Source: Anaerolineales bacterium (lineage in GTDB: Bacteria; Chloroflexota; Anaerolineae; Anaerolineales; UBA4823). From it: 64,000 bases of DNA. The notes under the pieces are model-generated. The model did not search any database. It was not told the DNA's origin and saw nothing but the letters and a program-made list of their open reading frames with translations. Numbering within the stretch: the stretch's first letter is position 1; each line of letters starts with the position of its first letter. The stretch covers positions 62,001 to 126,000 of the forward strand of contig PQAL01000003.1 of NCBI GenBank assembly GCA_003105035.1, read 5' to 3'. Below are positions 36,651 through 46,074 of the stretch, piece by piece. The position numbers and the translations under genes are program-made.

Positions 36651-37591
36651 TGCTTGATCTCCTCCTCCCCCACCAGCTGCATAAACACATCTTCCAAGGA
36701 AGGCCTGACGACCTCATACTTGTTGAAGACAATCCCTGCCTGGACTGCTGATGTCAAAAGTTCCTTCTTAGCTAATTCGATATCATTGACGATCACCCGT
36801 AGAGTAGGAGCGTCATGGCTGATGACCTTCACCCACGGCATATTACGTAGCGATTCAATCCAAGACATGACATCATTTTTTGAGTGATCATCCACCTCCA
36901 CCTCGAGGGCAGGGACGGCATACTGGGCCAGCAGGGCTTCCCTTGGGGCCTGAGTCACGAGCTTGCCATGGTTGATGATCCCCACCGTGTCACATACCCG
37001 CTCTACATCCGCCAGGATATGGGTTGACATGAACACCGTGCACTGACCACGCAGCTGCTCAATGAATCCCAATACTTCCTTACGCCCAACCGGGTCGAGG
37101 GCGCTGGCAGGCTCATCCAGGAATAGAACCCTGGGACGGTTGATCAACGCCTGAGCTAATGCCAGCCGCTGGCGCATGCCGCGTGAAAAACCGCCAATCC
37201 GCCTTTTAGCCGAATCTTCCAGGCCTGCCAATTGGAGCAGCTCTTTCGACCGGGCATCTCGCTCTGCTGACGGTAACCCAAATATTCGCCCCACATAATC
37301 CAGGAATTCTAGCGGGGTCATCCAGGTGTAAAATGCTGGCTCTTCGGGCAAGAAGCCGATCTGTTTAGCAATTGGATCCTTGCTTGAACCGATCAGGTTA
37401 CCAAGCACCCAGGCTTTTCCAGAAGTAGCGTGGGCCAGGCCAGTCAGGATGCGTATGCTGGTTGTTTTCCCGGCCCCATTCGGGCCAAGGAAGCCAAAGA
37501 TGGTCCCCTCCTCCACCATCAGTTCCAATCCATTCAAAGCAGAAAACTTTCCGAAGACTTTAACTAATTCTTCGGTTTGAACGGCTATCAT
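36647..37591 (-). CDS. ABC transporter ATPase (ABC-2 exporter)
   Basis: A 314-residue ATPase from the ATG at 37591, with GAGAGG 9 bases before it; the longer frame to 37636 overlaps the next gene. Walker A GPNGAGKTT, signature FSRGMRQRLALAQAL, Walker B VLFLDEPASALDP and H-loop MSTH are intact. The ~90-residue C-terminal extension is common in this export group. It pairs with the permease at 35889. Confidence 0.93.
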   Translation of the reverse strand: MIAVQTEELVKVFGKFSALNGLELMVEEGTIFGFLGPNGAGKTTSIRILTGLAHATSGKAWVLGNLIGSSKDPIAKQIGFLPEEPAFYTWMTPLEFLDYVGRIFGLPSAERDARSKELLQLAGLEDSAKRRIGGFSRGMRQRLALAQALINRPRVLFLDEPASALDPVGRKEVLGFIEQLRGQCTVFMSTHILADVERVCDTVGIINHGKLVTQAPREALLAQYAVPALEVEVDDHSKNDVMSWIESLRNMPWVKVISHDAPTLRVIVNDIELAKKELLTSAVQAGIVFNKYEVVRPSLEDVFMQLVGEEEIKQ

Positions 37592-37595
37592 CGGC

Positions 37596-37811
37596 TTATT
37601 CCTCTCGCCCGAAAATAAGGTAAACGATGGGGCCAAAAATCTGGATGAAAATCACGATCAACGCCCAGGCCCATTTGGGTAACCCGCGGGTTCTCTCTCG
37701 CCGGATCAGGTCCATGATCGCGATGATCATCAAGACCCATTCAAGCAGGAGTACCGGGATTAAGTAAGGAAGAAAATCAGTCAGGCTACCTAATGTCATC
37801 ATTTGCTCCAT
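37596..37811 (-). CDS. small PLDc_N-domain membrane protein
   Basis: A 71-residue protein with two hydrophobic helices. WVLMIIAIMDLIRRERTRG and the C-terminal FGPIVYLIFGREE match the phospholipase D N-terminal (PLDc_N) domain found as a free-standing small membrane protein. The gene is 4 bases upstream of the ABC ATPase start, so it may be co-transcribed with the exporter. The ATG at 37802 is a possible alternative start. Confidence 0.8.
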   Translation of the reverse strand: MEQMMTLGSLTDFLPYLIPVLLLEWVLMIIAIMDLIRRERTRGLPKWAWALIVIFIQIFGPIVYLIFGREE

Positions 37812-37897
37812 CTTGGGAATGCGTTTTACCCAAACTCGCTATTGTCATAAACTATAAACAGAACACAAACTATGATTATTACCAAATCTCACGGTGT

Positions 37898-38275
37898 TTA
37901 ATTGCCAATCGCTACCACAAAAGCGATCGCCTGCACCTGGGTATGGCTCAGACTGAGTGACCAGGTGGTTAGATTGAGCTGTTCGGCCAATGCCTGCGCG
38001 GATCCATGGAGGTGTAACACCGGCTCACCTGCCGTCCCCCGGCATATCTCGATCTCGTGCCAGGTGACGGGACCGATGCCAGTACCGAGAGCCTTGGCGA
38101 CCGCTTCTTTGGCTGCAAAGCGGGCTGCCAGGGAAGCCATATTTTTTTTATTTTCATCCAGCTCGGTATCCGTAAATAGGCGGCTTAACATGCGCTGCTT
38201 ATAATTCTGGCAGGCAGTCGAAAACCTGTTAATTTCAATGATGTCAACCCCAGTTCGCAGGATCGTCATGGTCAT
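37898..38275 (-). CDS. acpS: holo-[acyl-carrier-protein] synthase
   Basis: It transfers 4'-phosphopantetheine from CoA to acyl carrier protein. 125 residues. The TGVDIIEINRF motif with the metal-binding Asp at the N-terminus and FAAKEAVAKALGTG are diagnostic. It follows the M16 protein gene by 6 bases, at the end of a four-gene - strand operon. Confidence 0.95.
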   Translation of the reverse strand: MTMTILRTGVDIIEINRFSTACQNYKQRMLSRLFTDTELDENKKNMASLAARFAAKEAVAKALGTGIGPVTWHEIEICRGTAGEPVLHLHGSAQALAEQLNLTTWSLSLSHTQVQAIAFVVAIGN

Positions 38276-38281
38276 CCCAAT

Positions 38282-39562
38282 TTATTCGGGCCTTATAAAT
38301 GTCCCGGCGGTGACAATCGCCAGCTGGTCGGGGTGAAGGTATTTTCGAGCTGTCTCTAATATTTCTTCTGCAGTGACCTTACGCACGAGGTCTGGGTAGC
38401 CCTGGTAATAATCCAACCCCAGCTGGTAGCGCTCAAGATTGAGCAATGCAGACGCCACCCCGGCATTCGATTCCAGGGATAGCGGCAGGCGCCCAATGTA
38501 ATTCGCCTGGTTATCCGCAAGCTCCTCACTTGTGACGGGCTCACTCACGAAGCGGGCGATCTCTTGTCGTATGAGGGTGATGGCTTTTTCCAGATTGTCA
38601 GGCTGCACCCCAGCAATAAACAACCAGGGACCCGGGCCAATCCCACCGCTCAAGCTGGACGAGGCATGATATGCCAGGCCTGAGCGCTCCCTGACCGACT
38701 CACCGATGCGCCCAAACATCCCAAACTGACCCAGGATGCTATTCCCAAGGGAAGCGGCCAGAAAATCGGGTGACTTGCGCGGTGGACCTGCGGTACCCAT
38801 CACGATGTCCGCTTCCGATTTACCGGGGATATCCACCTGGCGCCGGATGATGCCTTCCAGCGGTTTCAGCGCAGGAAGCTCGGGCTGGTCGGGTTGCAAC
38901 GGATTTGCCCAATCTGCCAGATGACGGCTGACCGAATCCAACGCTTTATCTGGTTCTACTCCACCAACAATTGAAATAACCATCCCGCGTGGCCCGAAAT
39001 ACTGGTTGTGAAAAGCTTCCAGGTCACCCCGGGTGATCGCCCTAATCGTCTCTGGATAGCCATCTTCGGGCCGGCGGTAGGGGTGCCCGGCATACACCAG
39101 CTCATCAAATGCCAGGGATGCCATCTCGGTGGTATCCTGGGCACGGATTGCCAGGCTGGTCAGCAGCTGGCTACGCAAGCGCTCGACTTGATCGAGCGGG
39201 AAGCTGGGTTGCCTGATCGTCTCTGCCAAGGTGCTCACCAGCAGGTCGAGGTCCTCTGCCAGGGCGTGCCCATAGAAACCTACGGTATGGGTGCCCCCGT
39301 CAATCCCGAGGCTCGCCCCGCTCGATTCCAATGTATCATAAATCTGTTGGAAATTATGCTGGATGGTGCCACGCATCAGTGAAAGTGCTGTGAAGCCCGC
39401 CAGGCCAAGTTTTTCATCCGGCTCAAAGATCGCTCCGGCGCACAGGTAGCCGGTGACCACCACAGACAGGCTATGTGGGTTCGCCCGGTAGAGGATCACG
39501 ATGCCATTGGGCAGGCTCTTCCTGACAATATCATCAGGTCCGGGTAGGGAATGGATGGTCAA
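38282..39562 (-). CDS. M16 peptidase-family protein, probably non-catalytic partner
   Basis: A 426-residue inactive-type subunit of the M16 (mitochondrial processing peptidase) family. The zinc motif HxxEH is replaced: the equivalent region reads GLAGFTALSLMRGT. The later VTSEELADNQANYIGRLP and the Arg/Tyr-rich C-terminal region fit the substrate-binding partner. It lies 42 bases after the active partner gene. Two-gene M16 pairs usually form a heterodimeric zinc protease. Confidence 0.9.
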   Translation of the reverse strand: MTIHSLPGPDDIVRKSLPNGIVILYRANPHSLSVVVTGYLCAGAIFEPDEKLGLAGFTALSLMRGTIQHNFQQIYDTLESSGASLGIDGGTHTVGFYGHALAEDLDLLVSTLAETIRQPSFPLDQVERLRSQLLTSLAIRAQDTTEMASLAFDELVYAGHPYRRPEDGYPETIRAITRGDLEAFHNQYFGPRGMVISIVGGVEPDKALDSVSRHLADWANPLQPDQPELPALKPLEGIIRRQVDIPGKSEADIVMGTAGPPRKSPDFLAASLGNSILGQFGMFGRIGESVRERSGLAYHASSSLSGGIGPGPWLFIAGVQPDNLEKAITLIRQEIARFVSEPVTSEELADNQANYIGRLPLSLESNAGVASALLNLERYQLGLDYYQGYPDLVRKVTAEEILETARKYLHPDQLAIVTAGTFIRPE

Positions 39563-39604
39563 GGGTCAATCACTCCTGGGCAAGTTTTTCTTGAATCGTT
39601 CCCG

Positions 39605-40888
39605 CTATGAGGAGGTGGCCTCAGGCAGGTAGACGCCAATGGTGCGGTTTTGAGGCCGCAGGCAGGTCTGAGCCATGCGCTGCACGTCTTGTGGGGTGAC
39701 CGTTGCCAACCGGTCGAGGTAAGTGTTGAACCAATCCACACTGGCAAACATCTCGGCAAATCCCATCCAGAATGCCTGGTTGGAAATCGATTCGCTGCCG
39801 TAAGCAAAGATGGCCCGGGCTTGTTTCATGGCCCTTTCCAGCTCTTCCACTGGCGGTGGAGCATCCTGGAGCTTCTTGATCTCATTATCCATGGCTTCAA
39901 TACAATCACTGGCAGTATGCGCCGGATGGACCGTCATTACCGTAGTATACAAGTATGGATCGATCGTCGCTTGTAGCCCGCCATTTACACTCACTGCCAG
40001 CTCTTTCTCCACCAGCGCAGTATACAGGCGGCAGGTTTTGTTGGTGATACCGCCTCCGAACATGTTCAAGTTGGTTGGGCCCGTGAGCAGGCTATCCAGG
40101 AGGTTCAGGGCAAAAAAGTCCGGGTCGTCTGCAGCTGGTGCCCGGTAGGATACCTGCAGGAAAACCGTCTCCCCAGGTCCTTCCACCGACACGCGTCGTT
40201 CACCGATTTGGGGTGGCTCGGTCCGTACCAACCTGGGTGGATTCGCGCCGGCTACTTGTGGCTCATACAGCTGGCGAATGCGGTCAAGCATTGTCTGGGT
40301 ATCAAAGTCACCAGCAATAGAGAGCACTGCGTTATTGGGGATATAGTAGGATTGGTATAGCTTGTAGATATCCTCGCGCTTCATCGTATAAAGGTCGGTC
40401 AGATCGCCGATGATCTCGTGATGGTACGGGTGCACCCTGAATGCCGAAGACTGCACTTCTTCACCCAGACGGAAAAGGGGCTCGTTCTCGCTCCCCTGTC
40501 GCTCAGATATCACCACGGTTCGCTCGGCATTCACTTCTTCGGGCTCGAACAGGCAATTTACCATCCGGTCAGCCTCAATCTGTAAAGCAAGGTCCACCTT
40601 ATCGGCCGGGAGGGTGACGAAGAATGAGGTCCAATCTAAAAAAGTAAAGGCGTTGAGATAGCCGCCCTCGCGCGAGATCGCCTGGTCGAGGGCACCGGTT
40701 GGAAATTTTGGGGTACCCTTGAATAGCATATGCTCCACTAAATGAGAGGCACCGGTTATCCCAGGTACTTCATCCCGTGAGCCAACGCGGTACCAAATCC
40801 AATGGCTGATAATTGGGGAAGTATGGATTTCTTTCAGAAGCACCAACATGCCGTTAGGAAGGGTCAATTTTGTCAGTGCTTCATTCAT
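39605..40888 (-). CDS. M16 family zinc metallopeptidase (catalytic partner)
   Basis: A 427-residue protease. The zinc-binding motif HLVEHMLFKGT (HxxEH) is near residues 47-57. A downstream Glu lies in NAERTVVISERQGSENEP. The AYLNAFTFLDWTSFFVTLP-type segment follows. Function of such pairs is peptide or protein processing in the cytoplasm or at the cell surface; no signal peptide is seen. Gene order is active then inactive partner, in one operon with acpS. Confidence 0.93.
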   Translation of the reverse strand: MNEALTKLTLPNGMLVLLKEIHTSPIISHWIWYRVGSRDEVPGITGASHLVEHMLFKGTPKFPTGALDQAISREGGYLNAFTFLDWTSFFVTLPADKVDLALQIEADRMVNCLFEPEEVNAERTVVISERQGSENEPLFRLGEEVQSSAFRVHPYHHEIIGDLTDLYTMKREDIYKLYQSYYIPNNAVLSIAGDFDTQTMLDRIRQLYEPQVAGANPPRLVRTEPPQIGERRVSVEGPGETVFLQVSYRAPAADDPDFFALNLLDSLLTGPTNLNMFGGGITNKTCRLYTALVEKELAVSVNGGLQATIDPYLYTTVMTVHPAHTASDCIEAMDNEIKKLQDAPPPVEELERAMKQARAIFAYGSESISNQAFWMGFAEMFASVDWFNTYLDRLATVTPQDVQRMAQTCLRPQNRTIGVYLPEATSS

Positions 40889-40952
40889 AGACTACCTGAT
40901 TGGAGATCAATGAAGGATGAGGAAATCAATAAATCGCAGGTTTACCAGGTAA

Positions 40953-41771
40953 TTAATCGCCAAAAATAAGGCCACACATCCAACCTGTCAGCCAATTTTT
41001 ACAGATGACCAGTTTGTCGGGAGAGCTGAAAGTCGACCCCAGGGCAGTCTGGTAGGGTTGGATGGCTTCCTGCAACCCAACGATCGATTGGTGCAGGTCA
41101 GTCTCTTCGATGGCAATATCCACCGGTATCTGCAAGGTCACTGGCACTGTGATATCCACTGGCGCGGTGGTGCTGACCGGGATACTCATGTTTATATTGG
41201 CATCCAGAGGTGTGCCGGCAGGCAGAGTCAGGTCGGTGGTCACTGCCGTGTTGTTCAGGTAAATCCGCGCCCCGTTTATTGTAGATTCTTCTGTTAATGA
41301 CATCTGCGTATTTTCATTAATTGGCAGGTCAAAAACGACCGGCAGAGTATCTTGCAAACGGACAGTCGTCTTTACCGGGACGGTCATCACGATATGCGCT
41401 TTGTCCATCATCGCCAGGTTATTGGAGGCTTCAGTTAGCAATCCGTTGGCGACCAGGGCTTTAAACTCGAAAAAATGGCGTCCAAATGAAACCAGCAAGC
41501 CGACTAAGATGATATTGACTATTAATGAGAAAATACATGCAACGGTCCAAAAAGCTGGCATGAATTTACCCTGATACACCACTTTTTGCAAACGGGGTGA
41601 CCTGTGGTAATATTCCTTCCCCTCCTGAACCAATACTTTGGCCTGATCACTCGTACGGTCGACCCATTCATTGATATCGGACTTTGCATCCCGTCTCCGC
41701 CTGGAACGGGTTCTAAGGCCTGGTTTAGGGGTCGGTGCTGGCTCCGAGATCTCAGGCTTGGAATTATCCAT
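40953..41771 (-). CDS. hypothetical single-pass membrane protein
   Basis: A 272-residue protein I do not recognise. The first ~70 residues are charged and basic (RTRSRRRRDAKSDINEW). A hydrophobic helix (~residues 75-100) is followed by a Val/Thr/Pro-rich extracellular-type region with repeated short strands (VPVKTTVRLQDTLPVVFDLP, then further VPVTLQIPVDI units). Two Cys lie near the end. It is 64 bases upstream of the M16 protease gene and in the same direction, so perhaps co-transcribed. Confidence 0.75.
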   Translation of the reverse strand: MDNSKPEISEPAPTPKPGLRTRSRRRRDAKSDINEWVDRTSDQAKVLVQEGKEYYHRSPRLQKVVYQGKFMPAFWTVACIFSLIVNIILVGLLVSFGRHFFEFKALVANGLLTEASNNLAMMDKAHIVMTVPVKTTVRLQDTLPVVFDLPINENTQMSLTEESTINGARIYLNNTAVTTDLTLPAGTPLDANINMSIPVSTTAPVDITVPVTLQIPVDIAIEETDLHQSIVGLQEAIQPYQTALGSTFSSPDKLVICKNWLTGWMCGLIFGD

Positions 41772-42022
41772 ACATTACCTCCTGCAGTATATAAGCTGAA
41801 TATAGCACAAACAGTCTGATTAGGAAAGCTTTATCAAACGCTTGCTGGGCATGGCATTTGCTAAGCAGGTGATTGTCTCTTGTGAATTTTCCCGCCACAG
41901 GCTAAAATATCTCCCTATCCGTTTCTCTGGGGTCATGCTTCAGAGTGAGTGGTGTTGTACGGATTGATCGGCTTGTGAAATTATCGAGGCGGCGAAAGCC
42001 GTTTTTTTGAGGAGCAGGGAAA

Positions 42023-43384
42023 TTGGCTGAAGATGGTTTCGGAAAACACCTTGTAGCGGTAATTGGAGCTGGTCCGGCTGGCCTTTTCGCCTCCCGGCAG
42101 CTTGCCATGAACGATGTGCATGTGGCCTTGCTGAACCGCGATATCATCCCTGGGGGTTTGGCAGAGTACGGTATCTATTTCAATAAATATAAGATGAAAG
42201 AAGGCCTACGCCGGCAATTTCATCAAATCCTCGATCACCCCTTGATCGATTATTATGGGAATATTCGCATCGGCGAAGGCAGCAATTTACATCTAGCCGA
42301 CCTGCGCGCCATGGGCTTCCAGGCCGTGTTGGTGACCTCGGGTGCCCAGGGAACCAAGTGGCTGGGCTTGCCTGGTGAAAACCTGCTTGGTGTCTACCAC
42401 GCCAAGGACCTTGTCTTTCATTACAACTTGCTACCGCCCTATAGCACGCGTGATTTCCGCATTGGTAAACGCGTGGCATTGATCGGTGCGGGAAACGTGA
42501 TGCTGGATATGGCTCACTGGTTGATCCGGGATCAGAAAGTGGAGGAGGTTGTCTCGGTGGTGCGTAGGGGACCCAATGACGTGAAGTTCACGAAGGAAGA
42601 GATGAAGATCGTCATCGGCAACCTGGATCTCGAAAAACTATCTGCTGAGGTTGAGCGGGTGCGTCCATTAGCAGACGGGGTTGGTCAAAATGTGGATGAA
42701 GCCAAGGAGTATTTCCTTTCCGCGGTCCCCAAGGGGCTAGAACCAGTGTCGGATACCCACTTCTATTTTGAGTTTTTAGCGTCACCAGGGCGGATTGTGG
42801 GAGATGAGCATGGCTGTGTTCGAGGCTTGGAGATTGAAGATACCACCTTGATCTGCGCAGAAGGCGAAGTGCAGGCCAAACGCCTGGGCACACACCGCAC
42901 CCTTGATGTGGATACCGTGATCTTTTGCATCGGTGATAAAGTAGACGAAACATTTGGCCTTCCCGTAAGAAACAACGCCTTCGTAAAGCACCCCCAACCT
43001 AACTACCCTGTGGATGGATTATCCTTTGAAGCCTACGACCCAGACCTGAACCGGCCGATCGACCGGGTGTTTGTGGCAGGCTGGTCACGCGAAGCAAGCA
43101 GCGGATTGGTCGGAGTAGCCCGCAAAGACGGGGAGAATGGATCCCGGGCGGTCATGGAGTATCTGCTCTCCGCCCCGGCATTGGTGGATCCAAAGGGTGT
43201 CTTTAATGAATTTTTGGGGAGACTGGGCAGGTTGAATCAACCGATCGTTGAGAAATCGGATATTCGCAGGCTGGTTGATATCCAGCGCACTGAAGCGGAG
43301 CGATTAGGGTTGCCAGATTTTAAATATGCTACCAACGATGAAATGCTGGCTGCCATGGGGATAGAAACCACCGTCCCTGAGTAA
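42023..43384 (+). CDS. FAD-dependent ferredoxin-NADP reductase-like oxidoreductase
   Basis: A 453-residue flavoprotein of the adrenodoxin reductase / glutamate synthase small subunit group. The FAD Rossmann motif is VIGAGPAGLFASRQL (residues ~12-26), followed by GGLAEYGI. An NAD(P) motif ALIGAGNVMLDMA is near residue 153. The C-terminal FVAGWSREASSGLVG supports the family. The start is TTG with GAGGAG about 9 bases upstream. It stands alone on the + strand between two - strand clusters; likely partners are ferredoxins from enzymes such as the AOR at the left edge (inference). Confidence 0.88.
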   Translation: MAEDGFGKHLVAVIGAGPAGLFASRQLAMNDVHVALLNRDIIPGGLAEYGIYFNKYKMKEGLRRQFHQILDHPLIDYYGNIRIGEGSNLHLADLRAMGFQAVLVTSGAQGTKWLGLPGENLLGVYHAKDLVFHYNLLPPYSTRDFRIGKRVALIGAGNVMLDMAHWLIRDQKVEEVVSVVRRGPNDVKFTKEEMKIVIGNLDLEKLSAEVERVRPLADGVGQNVDEAKEYFLSAVPKGLEPVSDTHFYFEFLASPGRIVGDEHGCVRGLEIEDTTLICAEGEVQAKRLGTHRTLDVDTVIFCIGDKVDETFGLPVRNNAFVKHPQPNYPVDGLSFEAYDPDLNRPIDRVFVAGWSREASSGLVGVARKDGENGSRAVMEYLLSAPALVDPKGVFNEFLGRLGRLNQPIVEKSDIRRLVDIQRTEAERLGLPDFKYATNDEMLAAMGIETTVPE

Positions 43385-43394
43385 CGCCTGGTAT

Positions 43395-43868
43395 TTATGC
43401 GAGATTTATTTCACCCGTTCCGGGTTCAGGGTGTTTGTAGGGGATGAGTAGCAATAATCCGACCGCGATCACGATCTCCCCAATGATCACGCCGACCTGC
43501 TGATATATACCGAATACCGGGATCGTCGGGTAGTTGTTGCTGCCAAAACCAAAGATATCCGCCATCCCACTGGCTACTGCAATCACATAACCGGTCCCGA
43601 CCAGTCGCAAGCCGATATCCGAAGCGATCGATTTCTGTCCCCCATTCCATAGCGCCACCAAACTGATATACCCCCCCAGGCAGATGAAGCCCAAACCCAC
43701 TAGGAAGGTGGCAATTTGTACAAAACCAACAACCGGGCTGCGGTCCAACCCATAGAGACCGGGTTCAGCACCCAGCAGATAGACGATAAAGCCAAATATA
43801 GTTACCCCCAAGCCAATCCGGATGCGCCGACTCCCGTTCGTTTTACGAACAGTCGTAGCTTCTGTCAT
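43395..43868 (-). CDS. hypothetical four-helix membrane protein
   Basis: A 157-residue protein with four hydrophobic segments (about residues 20-36, 48-73, 90-110, 123-145) and no motif I recognise. It overlaps the stop of the dipeptidase gene by 4 bases (ATGA), so it is probably translated from the same mRNA. Confidence 0.7.
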   Translation of the reverse strand: MTEATTVRKTNGSRRIRIGLGVTIFGFIVYLLGAEPGLYGLDRSPVVGFVQIATFLVGLGFICLGGYISLVALWNGGQKSIASDIGLRLVGTGYVIAVASGMADIFGFGSNNYPTIPVFGIYQQVGVIIGEIVIAVGLLLLIPYKHPEPGTGEINLA

Positions 43869-44962
43869 AATCCCTCCGGCAGAGTATTGGTAAGGTGTCT
43901 AAGCCAATTCCCGCCCAGGATGGCGGTAACATCAGTTTCAGTATACCCCTTTTGATTCAGAATGGGTATTATCTTACTGATATCCGCGATAGTATCGATC
44001 TCCGCAGGGACCGAAGACTGGCCAAATCCGCCATCAAAATCGGTGCCGATCCCTGCATGCTGCGCATTACCAGCAATTTGGCAGATATAGTCAATATGTG
44101 CTACGTAATGCTCCAATGAAACACTGGCACGCCCTCCGGCATCCTTCCAGTCGGTACGCAGGAAGCTGTTTAGCGGGACGATCCCGATGACACCGTCCCT
44201 TTCCAATATGCCTTGGATGACCCGGTCGGTCAGATGGCGATTGCTGTTTGAGGCTTTCAGTAAAGCCAGGGCATTCCCGTGAGAGGCAATGATCGCTCCC
44301 GGATATGCATCCAGGGCCTGCAGGGCTGCTATTTCGTCCATATGGCTCAAGTCGAGGGTAAAACGGTACTCGGCCATATGTTCCAATAAAGCATATCCAT
44401 CCTTCGTGAGAGGTCCTGGATCGCCGGTGCCACCGCAAAAACGGTTCCCTGTCCAGGCCGGCCCGATGATGCGCACACCCCTCAGGTACCAATCCTCCAA
44501 CTCAGCCGGATCGCGCACGCCTTCTGCCCCTTCCATGAGAGTCACCAGACCTACGGGATGCTCCTCGGTATCCTGTCGGTGCCAATGTGCCAGTATGGAC
44601 TTCAAGTCAGCCAGGGTTACGATCCGTTGAAACATTGTGGAGTGTTCATCCACCAGGCGCTCATAAGCGTCCAGCTGCATTTTATAACGCATGTGTGCTT
44701 CTTGGCTGGAAGAATAGCACTCTTGATCCCATTCACCCAGCTTGTCGCGGATCGGAGCAGCAAATAATGTGGAAAATATCACTGCGACTCTGGCTTGCTG
44801 ATAATCGGGCCAGCCAAGTAAGGTATCGCCATTGGCTTGTGGGACAATCGTCCCAATTTCACGGTTGCGGGTCTCGGCTGCAGAAAGCGAGTAATCCCGT
44901 CCAAAGGTAAGGATATTCCAGGCCAGGTCTTCATGGGCGTCGACGATGATAAAATCACTCAT
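43865..44962 (-). CDS. membrane dipeptidase (peptidase family M19)
   Basis: A 365-residue zinc dipeptidase from the ATG at 44962, which overlaps the mutY stop (ATGA); a TTG at 45049 would add 29 residues of unlikely sequence. The metal-binding DAHEDLAW (HxD-type) begins the protein. GAEGVRDPAEL, TGNRFCGG, DLSHMDEIAA, ASHGNALAL and GIGTDFDGGFG are the expected M19 motifs. A signal peptide is absent. Confidence 0.9.
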   Translation of the reverse strand: MSDFIIVDAHEDLAWNILTFGRDYSLSAAETRNREIGTIVPQANGDTLLGWPDYQQARVAVIFSTLFAAPIRDKLGEWDQECYSSSQEAHMRYKMQLDAYERLVDEHSTMFQRIVTLADLKSILAHWHRQDTEEHPVGLVTLMEGAEGVRDPAELEDWYLRGVRIIGPAWTGNRFCGGTGDPGPLTKDGYALLEHMAEYRFTLDLSHMDEIAALQALDAYPGAIIASHGNALALLKASNSNRHLTDRVIQGILERDGVIGIVPLNSFLRTDWKDAGGRASVSLEHYVAHIDYICQIAGNAQHAGIGTDFDGGFGQSSVPAEIDTIADISKIIPILNQKGYTETDVTAILGGNWLRHLTNTLPEGL

Positions 44963-46002
44963 AGGGAGGTTGATGATACCAGAGATTGTGAGATCTGACG
45001 ATCGATTTTCCCCATAGGGAACTGGGATAATTCGCCTGGTAAAACCCAACGCAGTTCAGCAGCCTGAATGGGATGGGGCTCACCCCCAATCAGCTTGCAA
45101 CTGAAGGCGTGCAGGGTGACCCGAAAATGGGTATAGGCGTGCCGGTATACTCCAAGCTGTAGGCCTACTTCCACATCGGCACCCAACTCTTCGCATATTT
45201 CTCTTCTCAAACAACCTGCCAGGTCCTCACCTTCTTGTTGCTTACCGCCAGGGAATTCCCACAGTCCGCCCAGTAACCCCTGGGGCGGCCGGCAGGCGAT
45301 TAATACCTGGTCACCCCGGCTGATCACCGCAGCAGTGACTACATAATGCGGGACAGCAGGTTTGGGTAGCAACACCGGGCGTTGCTCCTGGATGCCAAGC
45401 TGCCTAGCCAGGCAAGCCTGCCCCAACGGGCATTGAGCGCATGTGGGAGTTTTGGGGGTGCACACAGTGGCTCCCAGGTCCATGAGGGCCTGGTTGTAGG
45501 TCCCCGCATGCCCTTTGGGGAGATTTTGCTCAGCCAGCCGCCATAATTCCCTCTCGCCTTCCACTGACCGGGCGTCTTTTTCTACATTAAAAAAACGAGC
45601 TAAGACCCGGCGAATATTCCCATCCAGGGCAGATTCATCCTGGTTAAAAGCGATTGAAGCAATTGCGGCAGCTGTGTAGCGCCCGATGCCGGGTAATTTC
45701 CGCAACAGGTGAGCTTCCGCAGGCAGCTGGCCCTGGTATTCCTGTACCACAAGCTGGGCAGCCCGATGTAGATTACGAGCGCGCCCATAGTATCCCAGGC
45801 CTTCCCAGACGGATAATACTTCTTGCAGTGAAGCAGTGGCCAGTGCCTCAATTGTTGGAAAACGCTGCATCCAACGGAGAAAATAAGGGGTGACGGTCTC
45901 AACACGCGTTTGCTGCAGCATGATCTCCGAAACCCATACCGCATATGGGTCGGGATGACCCCGCCATGGCAGGCTGCGTGCATGCTCCTCGTACCAACGC
46001 AA
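44959..46002 (-). CDS. mutY: A/G-specific adenine glycosylase with Nudix-like C-terminal domain
   Basis: It removes adenine mispaired with 8-oxoguanine. The HhH-GPD part has SEIMLQQTRVETV, GLGYYGRARNLHRAA and LPGIGRYTAAAIASIAF. The Fe-S Cys cluster is CTPKTPTCAQCPLGQAC. The C-terminal Nudix-like recognition domain has GGLWEFPGGKQQEGED. The listed start is TTG at 46002, but the frame stays open upstream and residues such as LVAPDFSSLLLRWYEEHA fit the family N-terminus. The true start may be about 12 codons earlier at a non-ATG codon near 46038. Confidence 0.93.
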   Translation of the reverse strand: MRWYEEHARSLPWRGHPDPYAVWVSEIMLQQTRVETVTPYFLRWMQRFPTIEALATASLQEVLSVWEGLGYYGRARNLHRAAQLVVQEYQGQLPAEAHLLRKLPGIGRYTAAAIASIAFNQDESALDGNIRRVLARFFNVEKDARSVEGERELWRLAEQNLPKGHAGTYNQALMDLGATVCTPKTPTCAQCPLGQACLARQLGIQEQRPVLLPKPAVPHYVVTAAVISRGDQVLIACRPPQGLLGGLWEFPGGKQQEGEDLAGCLRREICEELGADVEVGLQLGVYRHAYTHFRVTLHAFSCKLIGGEPHPIQAAELRWVLPGELSQFPMGKIDRQISQSLVSSTSL

Positions 46003-46074
46003 CAGCAGTGAGGAAAAATCAGGGGCAACCAGGGTAATTGAACCTCTGAATTGGAAAATTAATGGGGGGCGAAC

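Noticed and set aside
39559-39807. 82-codon frame between and inside the M16 genes
   Set aside because: Shadow of the active M16 gene with Trp/Arg/His-rich composition.
45001-45049. Longer N-terminus for the M19 dipeptidase from a TTG at 45049
   Set aside because: It lies inside mutY, has no ribosome-binding site, and the ATG at 44962 overlaps the mutY stop in the usual coupled way.
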